Shown piece by piece: positions 48,931 through 61,500 of a stretch of DNA of 64,000 nucleotides. This DNA comes from Haemonchus contortus (taxonomy: Eukaryota > Nematoda > Chromadorea > Rhabditida > Trichostrongylidae), in contig LS997563.1 in assembly GCA_000469685.2 (NCBI GenBank), positions 27,206,897-27,270,896 of the forward strand, read 5' to 3'. The position numbers were made by a program, and so were the translations under genes. The notes below the pieces were generated by a model. That model ran no database searches and was not told the DNA's origin. It was given only the letters and a program-made list of their open reading frames with translations. Position 1 is the first letter of the stretch. Each line of letters opens with the position of its first letter.

Positions 48931-49317
48931 CGAATTATATAAAGTAGGATACCCCCTCCGGCGAACGCGACGACGAGTTCAGAACGCACAATTCAGAGCA
49001 TGACTCACCAGTAAAAATTTGCTGTTGGCACAGGCGACAGTCACAACGAGTGAGAATCTCTTCGTGGGGTTCTCATGCATGACCTAACGACCACCAAACT
49101 GATAGGTGAGTAGCAAGAATAGAAAACCTTCGCCATGTGCACTATCACACGAAGAAGAAAGCAAAGTACTAGTGCGGCAGCTCAATATTTATGAAAGACA
49201 AAACAAAGAAAAATCATGTTCACGTTCAGGAGTTCAGCTTATGACAGAATAACAATGGTAGAGCAATTGCCAATCTTGCTTTAGGGCCAGTAGCAGATAC
49301 TAGTTACGAACCTACGG

Positions 49318-50232
49318 TGTCGTGACTTGCGTACGACTCTATTAAAGGGTCGCTCCCTTGGGCGTGCGTGGGTCCTAGCGCGCAGACAGTGTGCGCAGCC
49401 AATGTGTGGCCCATGTACCACCGGGCCCAAAAAAGGGACTCAGTCTTCATTCGACTCGGTCGTATTCGTTCGCTGCTACTACCGCGTCCTGCTCCGTCGT
49501 CCAGCGTAGTCTTCCATCTTCCCCGTTACGGTCGATCCGGTCGCCCTTGTCGTAATGCTAATCCTCTGGCGTACCGGTTGTGTTATTCTGCTCACCGTGC
49601 CGTCGTATTTGAGTAGGAGACTGCGCATTACTCATTATCGTTGTATCGTTAAGTATGTCATTATTACTGCGAGGAATGGAATATACCGCGTACTCCCCTG
49701 TTCGTGAGTCTGAGTTCAGGGTTCGACCTTATTTTTTCGTGATGTAACTAGTAGTAGCTGGCGTAGGACGCCGTAACTATTGTGATGAATATTGTAGTGT
49801 ATTTTGTAGTATAACGTGTTCGACGTATTAACATAAATTCATTGCTAACGTCATTCTATGTTGCTCGCACCCTTTTTTCTATCATACGGAGAAGTTGGGA
49901 ATCCTTGCGTATTCCTTGTCAAACGTGTCAGAGTGCTCGGGTTCAACGTAGTAACAGTATCTGTCGCGGTTGAAATCCGTCTTGGAGATGAGGGAACGTT
50001 CCACAAGTGACTAGCGTAGGTTCCGTACCGATGGGGCGTAAGGGACGAGAGTTCCCTGGGACGATAGGTCCTATAGTCAGTCGTGTAATGCCCGCGGCAG
50101 GAAGAGCTCTGCGAGCATGTCCGTCCCTCAGGTCCGTCAGACCCTTCACGAATCGCACCGTGACTGGACTCTCTCCCGTCGAAACCCCGATGCGAGATCG
50201 GACGGGCGGAGGGTTCGGCCCACGGCGCGACA
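49318..50232 (+). repeat. 5' LTR of the Pao element (915 bp)
   Basis: Starts TGTCGTGACTT and ends GGCGCGACA, so the termini TGTCG/CGACA are perfect inverted repeats. The end is placed here because TG..CA ends and an adjacent tRNA-like primer site coincide. It matches the 3' LTR start at 63556 closely, but about 210 bp (roughly 49420-49630) are absent from the 3' copy. Confidence 0.85.
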
Positions 50233-50250
50233 TGGTGCATCGGGTTGGGG
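50233..50250 (+). other. Candidate primer-binding site (tRNA-Gly-like)
   Basis: TGGTGCATCGG directly after the LTR's terminal CA matches, from memory, the complement of the 3' end of a eukaryotic tRNA-Gly (…CCGATGCACCA) over the first 11 bases, then diverges. Confidence 0.55.
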
Positions 50251-51036
50251 TTCCACGTGTGGGGAACCCACGTTGGGCCTTAGCGATCGAACCTACGTCA
50301 TGCTCGCCACCCACGTGGAGGTTTTTAGGATCGCAGCGTAGTACGAGTGACTTGGTTTGTTACATAACCGCCCCCTTTTTTTCTAGCATTTGTACGCTAT
50401 AATTGGGGTATTGCTCTCTTGGTTCCATGTGGTTGCATGCATTCCTAAGTGCACCGCCTCGTGGCAGGATACGAGTGCGGGGACATCCGTAAAGCACGTC
50501 GAAGCATGTGACTCTGCTCAGGCGGGGGAAGGTATGTGGAAGCCCCTCCTGTACCTGATGATGCATGCAAACGAGAATCGGTAGGACACCCCAGAACAAC
50601 CCGCGGCGAAAGGCTCCTACGGAAACAGAGGGTACAGCGCTACGCAACGGGCTGGGTAGTTACCCTTGTAGCAGCTCGGAAGCCGCTGTCGACGTCCCGC
50701 CCACAACTTCACATGGCACCCAGCCTTAGCTATATGGCGATGCGGAGAGGGTCGCGTGATGCCAACCATGTTCATCGTACACAAAAACGCTTCCTCGTAG
50801 TCCCTACAACCAATGAACATCATTATGTTATAACCTAACTCCATCCGTTTTCATATCGTCTTTGCGATATTAACTCTGATAACGCCGTTACTGTTTCGCT
50901 TAGCCAGCGTCGCATACCGTTTGCACTTGTTGCCGCAGGGAACTATCGGCCAATAGTTATCCTACGGCAAAAAATCTCTAATCTTCGCGCATATTAGATT
51001 GGGTACGGCAGTTACTATCTCCTGCCATCATTCAAT
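50251..51036 (+). other. Untranslated leader of the Pao element
   Basis: About 790 bp between primer site and gag ATG. Short overlapping frames, none matching a known family. GC content is higher than in the surrounding host DNA. Confidence 0.6.
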
Positions 51037-53500
51037 ATGACGACGATCAGCGCATGCAAAGCGAATTTGACCAAAGCACTCACGGCCTTGGAAAGTGTAA
51101 AAGGTAAGGTTCCGGCATCTTTCTTAGGACCCGTACATCCACAGCAAAGTGGAGGGGATCTTGATGCTATCCAGGCAACAATTCAAAACCATGTCATGCA
51201 GATCAGCGTAGCCTTTCGCACAGTGAAAGGTGGAAGACAAGCTTTCTTGAATTTCCTCAAAACTTCGGAAAATCAAGAGGCGGACAGTCATGCTTATGTG
51301 GCGTACATGAAAGAGGCTCGAGTAGACGACATCATGGCCTCTACTGAGGGCATTCTCAAGATACTTCACTCTCGCCTCAGCGAGATTGATGCGCGTGTCG
51401 AGGTAAACAGACTGACAGTACAATGACGGGCAACGCAGAACGAACAACAACAGAATCCAGCATTTGTACCGACGGCAAATGCCCACACTCGATCATTCAT
51501 ACTACCGCAGCGGTCCCTCGACACATCAATCACGCCCTTGTCATTTCCCTCCGAGAACCTGCACCCTTCAACGGATCTTCTAACGGTAATCCTATATACC
51601 AACCAGTTGTGCAGCTAGGCAAACTGACGTTGGAACCGCTCTATGGGGATATGACACAATTCAAAAGGTTCTGGTGCGCCTTTGAGTTAGCTGTTCATAA
51701 TGATTCGCATGGGTACGGGAATATATTTTCGATCGCACCTAATCAAGCTCGCCTCACACCTAGGCGCGAAGTGACCTTAATTAGGTGAGAAGACTACGCT
51801 ATAATTATACTGCTCGCACTCGCTCCTAATCGAGATAGAACTTGTCAACTAAAGAGGATAATGACAGTTTGAAAAAGTGGAGTTTCTACAAAAAAAATGA
51901 GTTTTTGGAAGGAAAAACTCCAATATCAATTCCAACGATTTCAAGAGTATTTTCATGTATAATAAGTTCAATGTAATTTTTTATTCCAAGTTCCTCTCGG
52001 TTCGCTTTTTTCGGTATTTTCGCTTGTTTGCGATATCAAACAACCTTCACAGAAGCGATGTAGTTTTCTAGGGTTGTTTAATATTGGACTACTCTTCATT
52101 CATAGGTCATTGAACGCCCTACGGCTCACCATTCAGGCCATTTCACAGTTTTTACGACCCACAGCAATACTTCATGCTTATTTCAACTCCTCTCTCCAAC
52201 TCATTCATTGAAGAGAGGTCATCGAGAACTATTTAACTTGGTGGGTGAGTGCTTTGACTACCGCTGCTTACTTTATAAGACAGTTCCATGTATTCTAGAG
52301 ATGCACCGTACGGTTTCGATGAACTTACGGGGTGTCCTCCCGCTCCAAACCTTTAGGAGTGAACGGTCCATGTGGCCCATTTCCTCCACTGTCCGAGCCT
52401 TTCACTTTTGCTCCGAAGGCCCATCTGAAGTTCAAGCACTTCAGAGGAATTCTGTACCCCCGGACCATGTCGCGTACGGTGAGTGCCTAGAGTTTCTTTA
52501 CTACTTGGGCAGATATCCAGATTCTTAACAAACAAAACCTCTTTGTTTTGACTTATAAATTTAGGTTTTCTTTTGGATATTATTATTACTGTGAAATTGA
52601 ACCGTTCTCTCCCATATCACAGAAACTTTAATCACCAAATGTATTGAACTTATATATTATGCATGGAAATAAAACTCTCAAAACCGTTGGAATTGACAGT
52701 GGAACTTTGTGGAACTTTTTCTTTCAAAAAAAAAAACTCATTTTTTTGTAGAAACTCCACTTTTTTAAACTGTCATTATCCTCTTTAGTTGACAAGTTTT
52801 AACTCGATTAGGAGCGAGTGCGAGCAGTATAATTATAGCGTAGTCTTTTCACCTAATTAAGGTCACTTCGCGCCTAGGTGCGAGGCGAGCTTGATTAGGT
52901 GTGATCGAGAATATATTCGCACACCCTGATCCGCATACATCACCGGTTTATAAATACTTATACTTAAGCTTGTTAAAGGGCGAGGCTCGAGTAGTATTGC
53001 AAGATCTAGACCCTGATGAATAATTATTCCAAGTTGGTGAAAGCTTTAAGAGGCGCTACGATCGTCCTTATAAGACACGTGCCACCCTTCACAGGCAGCT
53101 TCAGCAACTCCCCATCGCCCGTAGTTCATGGTCGGACCTCGTAATACTTGGTTTCGCATTTCAGGCATTCTTCACGGTTTGCGTAAATACGGAGATGTTC
53201 GTACGGTTTCACCCCTTCTTGATCTCGTAAAAAGTAAATTTCCATTTGATGTTCAACAGAATGTGCGTGATCTTGAGTTTCATACTAATTCTGATTTCGA
53301 TCTCGACCAAGTCATGAAAAAACTCGATCATATAATCGCTTCTAAAGGAAAATACGAAGACTCTACTACCCTTACGGATAGCTTCTCAGTCAATACTGCT
53401 TATCGTCAACGTAGTCCGTCGCGTTCGCCATATGAAACATCAAAGTTTGTTTTTGCAAATTTAAGGAACACAGTTCCACACCTTGTCGTCTTGAGGTACC
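51037..53500 (+). pseudogene. Pao gag, split by a MULE-like insertion
   Basis: Structural polyprotein that packages retrotransposon RNA. The ATG at 51037 opens 129 codons with the usual Pao gag N-terminus (KANLTKALTALE). An in-frame stop follows at about 51424 and a frame change near 51590, then the DUF1759 core LTLEPLYGDMTQFKRFWCAF. The frame is then broken at 51719 by the element 51728-52909. After it, gag resumes (SLLKGEARVVLQDLDPD at about 52960-53020) and runs through SPLLDLVKSKFPFDVQ (53200-53250). A first zinc knuckle (C-x4-H-x4-C around 53445-53490) has a damaged leading CxC. A second knuckle near 53530 keeps CWRCLREG but has lost its histidine. The reading shifts frame between these parts. 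Confidence 0.85.
51728..52909. mobile_element. MULE-like element inserted in Pao gag
   Basis: 1182 bp with ~180-bp terminal inverted repeats sharing, for example, GCACCTAATCAAGCTCG-type ends, AGTGACCTTAATTAGGTGA and GTCATTATCCTCTTTAGTTG. Flanks repeat AATATATT (51720-51727 and 52910-52917), extendable to the 9-bp GAATATATT because base 52909 is G. Long TIRs with an 8-9 bp duplication fit Mutator-like elements (hAT is the alternative for 8 bp). The interior has one 106-codon frame (52208-52528) of unknown nature. Removing the element and one duplication rejoins gag in frame. Confidence 0.85.
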
Positions 53501-54431
53501 AATGATAGCACGTCGAACCATCGTATGACCGTCAGAGCTTTGTTGGAGATGTCTGCGTGAAGGTCGAGTCAGGTCGGTCTTCTTGATCACAATCCCCACA
53601 TCGCGTGAAATTCCATTCTCCTGTAAGAGATAGTTCGGATAATCGCAAACGAAGTGTCTCGTCATATCCGCAGCAGAATCAAGTCCTTGAATCAGATGCA
53701 GAAACAAACCTAGTACTGTCGTGCTATTCCGAGGCGAATCCATATAACGTAGTAAACTCCCGATGAATCCCGGGTCGCTTGTGTTGTCAAAAGGCAGGGC
53801 CCCTAACGGCAGTACAGCTCGATATGAAGAAGTTGTCTTATTCCGCGATACCGGAGCACAGAAGAGTTTTATAAAAACAAGTTCAGCGCAACGTTTAAGG
53901 CTTTCGGTTGCTAACAAACAACCTCGCACGTTGATTACCTTTGGTGGTCATTCAACATCAGAATTATCAGGCGTGGTCAATCTCACTCTCGTGGATCTGC
54001 AAGATGAAGTGTTTACCGTCGAGCTTACCACGAAGCACACGGTTACCTCAGCGCAGTCCACATCGTACTTGCCATCAAAGGATATCGACTTCATACAATA
54101 CCACGGATTTACCCTACCATCCTGCCGGTCTAAGACGGTCACTCCGAATATCCTTATCGGTAATCATTACCTCTAGGATATTATTTCGCCACAACTACCA
54201 ATTTGGCTGCCATCAGGCATGGTTCTTTGTCATACCCGTTTCGGCACTGACGTATCAGGCTTCGGTTTTTCAGGCAGGCTTTCGCAAAGCCCAACCTCCT
54301 TCGATACGATTGCAGTGAGTAACCACCAGGATGACAATGATATTCAGCGCTTGTTGTCATTAGACGCACTCGGCATAGCCGATAACCATGATCCTTCTAC
54401 AGACAGTGAACTAAAAGAATCCCTCATACAA

Positions 54432-54531
54432 GAGTTTAACAAAACGTCAGAATTCATTGGCGATGTTATTCTTGTTCGGTTGAGTTTAACAAAACGTCAG
54501 AATTCATTGGCGATGTTATTCTTTTTCGGTT
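54432..54531 (+). repeat. 50-bp tandem duplication inside Pao pol
   Basis: Two adjacent 50-bp copies starting GAGTTTAACAAAACGTCAGA differ by a single base (CTTGTTCGG versus CTTTTTCGG). Because 50 is not a multiple of three the duplication shifts the pol frame. The near-identity makes it recent relative to other lesions. Confidence 0.95.
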
Positions 54532-55073
54532 TCCTTGAAAACCAGGTCGCCATAAATTAGAATACAACAAACAACTAGCGTACTGTCGTTTCTTGAATCA
54601 GTTCCAGCGCCTTAATCAGTCTCCTGACATCTGGCAGAAATATGTCAAGACAATCGAAGAACACGTTACCGCAGGGTTCGTGGCATCGTCGTCGAAGCAT
54701 CGTCTAAGCGCAAAGGGGTATGTAGTCTAAATGACTGTCTCTACCAAGGCCAACACTTTTGCCAGAACTAATTGGTATTTTGCTTCGAGCACGTCTCCAA
54801 TCATTCCTTCTTATAACGAACGTAGAAAAGGCATTTCATCATATTTGACTCTAGCGTACAGAACGAGACGCTACTCGCGTCTTGTGGCTCAAGAATCCTC
54901 GGTTCACTAGAATACCGTTTGGGGGTAAATGCTTCACCCTTCTTACTTGCGGCGGCACATAAATTGTACCTCCAACGAGAAGACTCTCCAATAGCCGATG
55001 AGATCTCACATAACACGTACGTAGATAACGTCATTCTGGGTGCTACATCTAGGAAGCAAGTACTCAGTAAGTA

Positions 55074-56222
55074 TTGGGCTGTCCGAAGAGATTCTGCCGA
55101 TTTTCGACTTTGTCTGTACAGGACTCATTTGAAAATGGAGAACCACTACGCGCATTTTCGGCATCTGACGTACTTCTTCTACCGCAAGGCCTAGAATGCG
55201 GCTCAAGCCGTACGAAAGATATATGACGTTCGAGTAGGCAATGTTCTAGGGGAACGTACAATGCATGACTAGTTTGCGAAATCCAATTAGAGTGAATTTA
55301 CCCTCGAAGACCGGCAACCTTCAGGGAGACTATCATCAGTTAAAACGACCAAATGAAAATGTGAACTGAAGCGAATCGGCACATCACTACTCGTGGAGTA
55401 GGACAAGGGCTTAGTGTTTCGAAATTAACCATCCATGGTCATCTGCAGGAAATCGGTTTTGTAAAGCGCCTTGATGTTTGGTTATCTCGCGAAAGGAGCG
55501 AGCGCAATGCGATGGACAGCGCCTCCATGTGCGACTCGTCGCTCGAACGAAATAAAAATGAGCCGTTTCTGAAACGCATGAGCACGAACGAGGAAAATTG
55601 GATTGTGTGCAGCAATGTTGAGCGGAAACGATCGTGGAGCCTTCTAGTGAGCCGTTACAAACCGCTGCAAAAGTCAAAATCCAGGTGTGGAAGACTATGC
55701 CGAGTTGCTGATGGGATTCCAGGGAAATCGCTTACCATGAGCTGTTATCGCGTAAACGATGACTTCTGAAAGGCACTATAATTAGCTAGAAAATGTGGAA
55801 GCAGCGATAGACCAAAAGCGACTCGAAGTGGCCTATCGGTAGGGCGTAATCTTTCAACGGGGTACCTCCAGACCACATGTATTTTTGACTACTCGTCAAA
55901 AGTTGCTAGAGCTAAGCTGGCATGTCTTACCAAACCCCTCACATAGGTCGGACATAGCACTATCAGAATACTACTTTTTAGCTTTCTGCAAAATTCTTCA
56001 AATGGAAAATCGTCCAATCCGATGGTTGACTGCAAGAAGCACCTAAAAGGGTTTTTTGATCTGGAGCCTTCTATAAAAGAGGGAAACTGGAACCTACAGG
56101 AAGATGGCGAATCCTTACTAATCAAAATGGAGGACATATCGTTCAGTTAATAGATTTCTCCTTCTAGAAATTTTAATTCAAAGAAGAATCAAAAAACGGC
56201 GGAAACCAATCGGGCAACCCAA
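55074..56222 (+). mobile_element. Mariner inserted in the Pao reverse transcriptase
   Basis: 1149 bp, left end TTGGGCTGTCCGAAGAGA; right end read inwards is TTGGGTTGCCCGATTGGT; TA at 55072-55073 and 56223-56224. Removing the element and one TA rejoins the Pao RT frame exactly (the KQVLSKY side to the KLAQAIF side), which fixes the boundaries independently of the terminal repeats. Confidence 0.93.
55135..56150 (+). pseudogene. Mariner (DD34D) transposase pseudogene
   Basis: ATG at 55135 opens the reading, followed by an in-frame stop and the conserved NAAQAVRKIYD helix-turn-helix entry. Further recognisable blocks are LEDRQPSGR (55305), VKRLDVWLSR-type sequence near 55470, NEPFLKR and NEENWIVC (first aspartate region; the usual GDE reads NEE, so the catalytic aspartate is replaced), RPHVFLTTRQKLLELSWHVL (second aspartate lost or shifted), and WNLQEDGESLL near the end at 56150. 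Multiple frameshifts and stops. The third catalytic region (SDIALSEYY) also carries a changed residue. Inactive. Confidence 0.88.
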
Positions 56223-58590
56223 TATAAACTTGCTCAAGCCATTTTTAAAAGGATGCACATGAATCTCCGAGAATTCCTGTGCCATTCCTCACAGGAGAAT
56301 ATGGCAATGACAGCACATGATCGTATTCTTAATCATTCTGATGCCAAATTGTTAGGCGCGAGTTGGTTCTATGAGAGAGACGAAATTGCCATTCAAATAA
56401 GGAGATCGCATGTTCCAGTCCGAAGAAAGCGTACAGCTTTACGCGCCCTAGCCTCCACGTACGACCCCTTAGGATTGCTCACCCCATTCTTAGCCCATAT
56501 AAAGATCTTCATGCAAGATCTTTGGATCCAAAATATGTGACGGGACACGGATTAGGGAAAACGGATTCGTCGTGTAGTTTTACCAACAAAAATAACTGCT
56601 AACAACTTAGAACTGTGCATATTTGGAGATAACCCCAAGCGTATATACGCATGTTGCGCATACTTAGTCTGTCGTTTACCCGGAGCAATACAATCTAACT
56701 TACTCAAAATCTCACCTTAACAGCCCTAAGCCAATGACTATACCGCGTACAGAGCTTTTGGCAATTCTTATCAGTACTCGTTTGGCACAGTATCTCGTAA
56801 AGCATTTGAATCTTTTCTTCAGCATCATACGTATATTCTCAGATTCATTAATTGCATTACATTGGATACACGCGGTGAAATCATACAAGGTTTTCATTGA
56901 AATTCGCGTAGATGCTATTCGTCGCATTATTGCAGAATTTGAAGCTCAAAATATTGAGGTTAAGTTCCACTACGTAGATTCCGAAAATAATCCTGCCGAC
57001 TGCGCAACTCGTGGTCTGGCAACGAAGGAAGCCAAAAGTCATATTTGGTGGACCGGACCTCAATTCCTTTACGATCCACCAGATCAGTGGCCGAACGCAA
57101 CCATCGATTTTACCATACCACCGCAAGGTGAGGAGGTACAATTAAAGCAAGAGGAAGTGCATGTGGTACATGAAGCCAATTTAACAAGTAGGTGCTATAA
57201 ACTCCGTATCACGGCCTATGTCCTTAAATTCCCACGACGACAGATTTTTGACCGCGTATCTAGCGTTCTACGTAACACACTAGCTTCAAAACTACCTGCA
57301 TTGAAAGCAATCATTTCGTCTGTCACTATACAGAAAACGGACATCGATACCGCAAAACGGTTATTGATACCGCAGAGATTCTCCTTATACTCGCGCATTA
57401 CCGCGAAAGTGAAATAATCCTGCAGCGGTTAAAACTCGAAGCCTTCAATGCTCAACGAGCACAAGATAATCTAATCCGATGTACAGAACGCGTAGGTCCT
57501 TTGAATAACGCTCCTGTATTACTAATACCATCACATGGACTAACTCACTTAATGATATTACATTACCATCGTGATAGCCACCATTCAGGCGTTTATCATG
57601 TTATAGCAAACCTCCGCAGATGTTTCTTTATTCCGTCTATACGTAACTGCGTAGCGAAGGCTTTGCGTACTTGCGTCACTTGCAAGAAAGTCAACGGACA
57701 CGCGTACAGGTATCCTAATAATATAATAATAATATGCCACAGCTACCACCAGAACGCGTGACGAGGTCCAGGCTCTTTCAGAACATTGGCCTGGACTACC
57801 TAGGTCCTATTAACATACACAATAGTTGTACTGTTTTGAACAAAGCATGGGTTTGCCTCATTACTCGCATGGCTATACGCGCAGTGTATCTTGAACTCCT
57901 TTCAACCAACTATACAACTACAACAAACGTTTCAACTATAACTCAACATGCGAGTTCCTACTTGCATTCCGTAGATTCATAGCCCGCAGAGGCACTCCTG
58001 ATCTCTTGTATAACGATAACTCAACCAAAACAGCGTATAAGGAGTCTATGGGACGCTCAACCTTATCTCTGAGCCAACTCCAAACAGTGGTGACAGAGAT
58101 AGAAGCGACCACAAATTCTCGTCCAATAATCCCTTATAGAGGGAGTAGCATCTTTGCGTATGTTTTAAGACCCATAGATTTTCTTTCGCCGACAGTAAAT
58201 ATCCAACTCCCTCCGTTATCATCGCAACCAGACCCAGTTCTCGATATTTCGAACAATCCTGTGTGCTGGTACAAAGAAACGTTGATGATTCTAGACCAAT
58301 TTTAGAAGATTTGGCACGCAGAGTATCTCTGCGCATTAAGACACCGTCAACAAACTCGACTGCAGCAGCATAAATACTCAACTATCTCTCCAACAATTGG
58401 GGGCATTGTAATCGTAGCTGATGATAAACTAGCTGGAGGGCTTTGGCTATAGGCCCTGTCGAAAACTTACGTGTCAGCAAAGGCCAATTAGTGAGTTCTG
58501 CGGACGTTCGCATGCCAGACGGGAAGGTCAAAACGAGATCGCTAACACAATTATACCCATTGGAGATACGAGCCGCTCTAATCATCACTC

Positions 58591-61500
58591 ATAGCGAACC
58601 TTATCACAGAATACCTCTAACTACACAACGCGTTCAACCACTTAGGTTGGCAAAAACGACTCTTAAATTCATTAGAAACGCATGGATTAACCTAGAAATA
58701 GTTAAAAATCCCATTCTCCAGTTCGTTAATTCATTTTAATAGCTTCCTATCAAAAAAAACCAGGCTAAGGCGAATAGTCTGCTCCAATAGCGCATGTAGC
58801 GTTGACCGCTCCGCGCGAAGGGCGCGTCGCGGTTTGGCGCTAAACGCGCATTTTGAATGTATATCATCTTGGGCCGTATACATAACGCCCAGGGTAGGGA
58901 AAGGGAGAGTCTCCCCAAGGAATTGTTTGTTTTCACCGTGGGTCAGATAAGTGACGCCGGAGCGCAGTATTTTACGCCTCCAAGACATTGATAAATTGAT
59001 ATCCGAGACTCGTATTTTTCGATTAGTTGAACAGGAAGTTGGAGTGGTCTGGAGCCAAGGAAAAGCACTCTAACAAAGTGGAGTGGACGTTTACCCAGAA
59101 ACGCTCAAGGAAGTAGCAAGATCTTAGTATGTTCTACGAAATGCATTTTGAGTCTTGTGGAAATTTAGGAACGCGCATCCATTCACGCCCCTATTCCTAA
59201 GTGACTTTAATTAAATGCGACTATTGAAGTGTTATAATACTGCTTCCGTACCTTTATTGATTGTGCGTGCAAAAAATAAATACATGAAGAGAACAGCAAG
59301 AACGTGAAGCGTTCAGAGAAAAAAGCCTCGAACAACTAAAATTCGCATACCATATCTCGGCTAACTAGTCGGTATTGTGGTTACTAGTTGTAAAATAGTC
59401 ATCAATTACCACTTGAAGAGTTGGGCCATTTCACTCCCTTCACAGGATTTCCAAGATTCAGGGCTAAATACAGCGCCATGAGAAGAAGTCACTAGAACTA
59501 TTTCACCACTAAAACCATTCACGATTACTTATTCGATACGCGCTCCCACTCCTCCACTCTTCAACCTTTACATTTCTGCGCCATTCTCGGTCCGGGATCC
59601 TCACACCTCGAAAATCCTGCATATACACAACCTTCCGTAATGTACATACCTACACCCCGTACCGCAGCCCACAAATTTACCTTTTCTAAAATTTATTCCT
59701 CTTCAATCGCATTGATACACATTTGGTAGATATACTTCTGTCCAAGTCAGCGCATCGAAACATCCCAGTCTGTTGCTGTTCCTATTTCAACCAATGATAT
59801 TCACACAAATCTTGTTCAACAACGCGCTTCTTTCTCTAGACATTGGACTTCCTCACTGTTGCTATCATCATACATCTTCGAATATTCACCTTCCACTGGC
59901 TTGTGGAAGATATGGATAGCACAGTGGGCACCGAGTTTTGGTGAGAAGCGTCTCTTCCGTAAATAAGTTTGCCTACCCCTTCGAACATTATTTGTCAAAA
60001 AATTAAGGGCAAAACAAGTAGGGGTTGCACGGTTACAAATGTAATACTTGGCAACACTCAATTTAGTATCAACATTGAAAGCTTAGTACAAGACTGAAAA
60101 ATAAAATGATTAAAGACTACGACATAGCACATCGTCATGTCTCCACCGCCTACCACGACAGGAATAGCCAATGCAAAGAATGAGGTGTACAAAGAATAAA
60201 ATGTAACAGGATATAATTCAAGGTATAAATCAGTCGAAAAACCATTACTAGTTGCTAACATAAATAATTCAGGTTTCTTTCTGAAATTGCACCAGGATCA
60301 TGATGCAAAAAAAGCTCAGGATAACTGGTGTAAATCTAGAAGGAAAAACCTGCTTAATTGAGGCCACAACTGCTTCATAGCAACGAGTGCAGCAATATAA
60401 ATAAATTGGTAGTTGGTCTCAGCAGTACAATAAAATCAGAGCAATGCTTGACGAATTCAGCAGCAGAAATCAGAGGAAAAAGCGCTCAGTCCAGTAACGT
60501 AGTGAATAGCGGAGTAGCGTCGTCGACCATCGGCGCCCCAGCGCAATTTTAGGGGTAGATTCATCCCCGCTCCGGGTAGGGCGGCCTCCCCTCCCAGGGT
60601 GGGAAGTCAATGGGGCCGCGCTTCTCTAACCTTCAACTAAGGTAAGGTCGCAGAGGCAAACATCACATGATTATCGAGGGCTGTCGATTCTTCATCTGTT
60701 TATAGGAAAAAGCTTTGCCCCACTGCCACTATCTTGACCCAAAACTTACCATTTGAACGTTCGCGCCCTTCCCAAACATTTACTTAGGGAACTCTCCCCT
60801 TCCCTACCCTGGGCGTTATGCATACGGCCCCTTATTTCTAGAACCTTCCTTACAGCAACGAGCAGTTTCACATCGTTAACACCTAATCTCATTATTCACA
60901 CGTTACTTTCGAGTTCCCCTTTCGACTGATCCACGATTTTTGCAGCACCCACCCGTAACACACTTACTCTATTCACGTATAACCTAGTTATTTCATTCGC
61001 TGTCGTTACGACGCGTAACACGTCTGTTACATGCATCGTTCTTGTGTTTATCTCATACTAACCAATTGACATGTACATAGTTTCGTATTCGAACAACGTC
61101 ATTTATTATAACAATGTCCTATCAAAGGTGAAAGTCCGTTTAAAGCAATAACGTTTCATTTATAAGACTGTTGATGATTGAGTTTGCAATCAATACGCAT
61201 TCAAACAAGACCCAAAGTCTCGAAAAATTCGTTTGCGTAATTTCGCACATTATCGATTTGCATTCGAATGGTGGTAAGAAAACCAGTCCACGACGTAACC
61301 TTCGACATTCGTGCAATCAATATCATCCGTTTAAGCGCCTTTTTTCATGATCATTTCAGCTTCTATTGCAACCAACTCGACGGATTGTTGCAACATATCG
61401 CGGCTCTCGAGCCGCCTTCGATTGGTTTCGCGCCCAATGCGCGGGAAACGAGGGGTATATAGGACCGCAACGCACCGTTTACGGGATCACATGACATCGC

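Larger units (their letters stand above)
53501..58590 (+). pseudogene. Pao pol (protease, RT, RNase H, integrase), decayed
   Basis: Protease: VLFRDTGAQKSFI with the catalytic DTG near 53845, open 53763-54176. Spacer with LPSGMVLCHTRFG, then LDALGIAD and EFNKT (54190-54450). RT: YNKQLAYCRFLNQFQRLNQ near 54575 and NDCLYQG near 54730, with the first RT block deleted. Then TNVEKAFHHI, NASPFLLAAAHKLYLQ, and TYVDNVILGA, the Pao form of the YxDD motif, near 55020. A mariner interrupts at 55073, and RT resumes at 56223. RNase H: open 56734-57417 with FSDSLIALHWIH and ENNPADCATRG. Integrase: zinc-binding part HHSGVYH..CVTC (57560-57690), NIGLDYLGP (57785), YNDNS (58010) and TEIEATTNSRP (58096), with about 45 residues missing between the last two. 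DUF5641: GPVENLR..LTQLYPLE (58450-58565). Several frameshifts separate these parts. Confidence 0.9.

Noticed and set aside
50360..50840. Open frames in the Pao leader
   Set aside because: Short, overlapping on both strands, before the gag start, and without recognisable domains.
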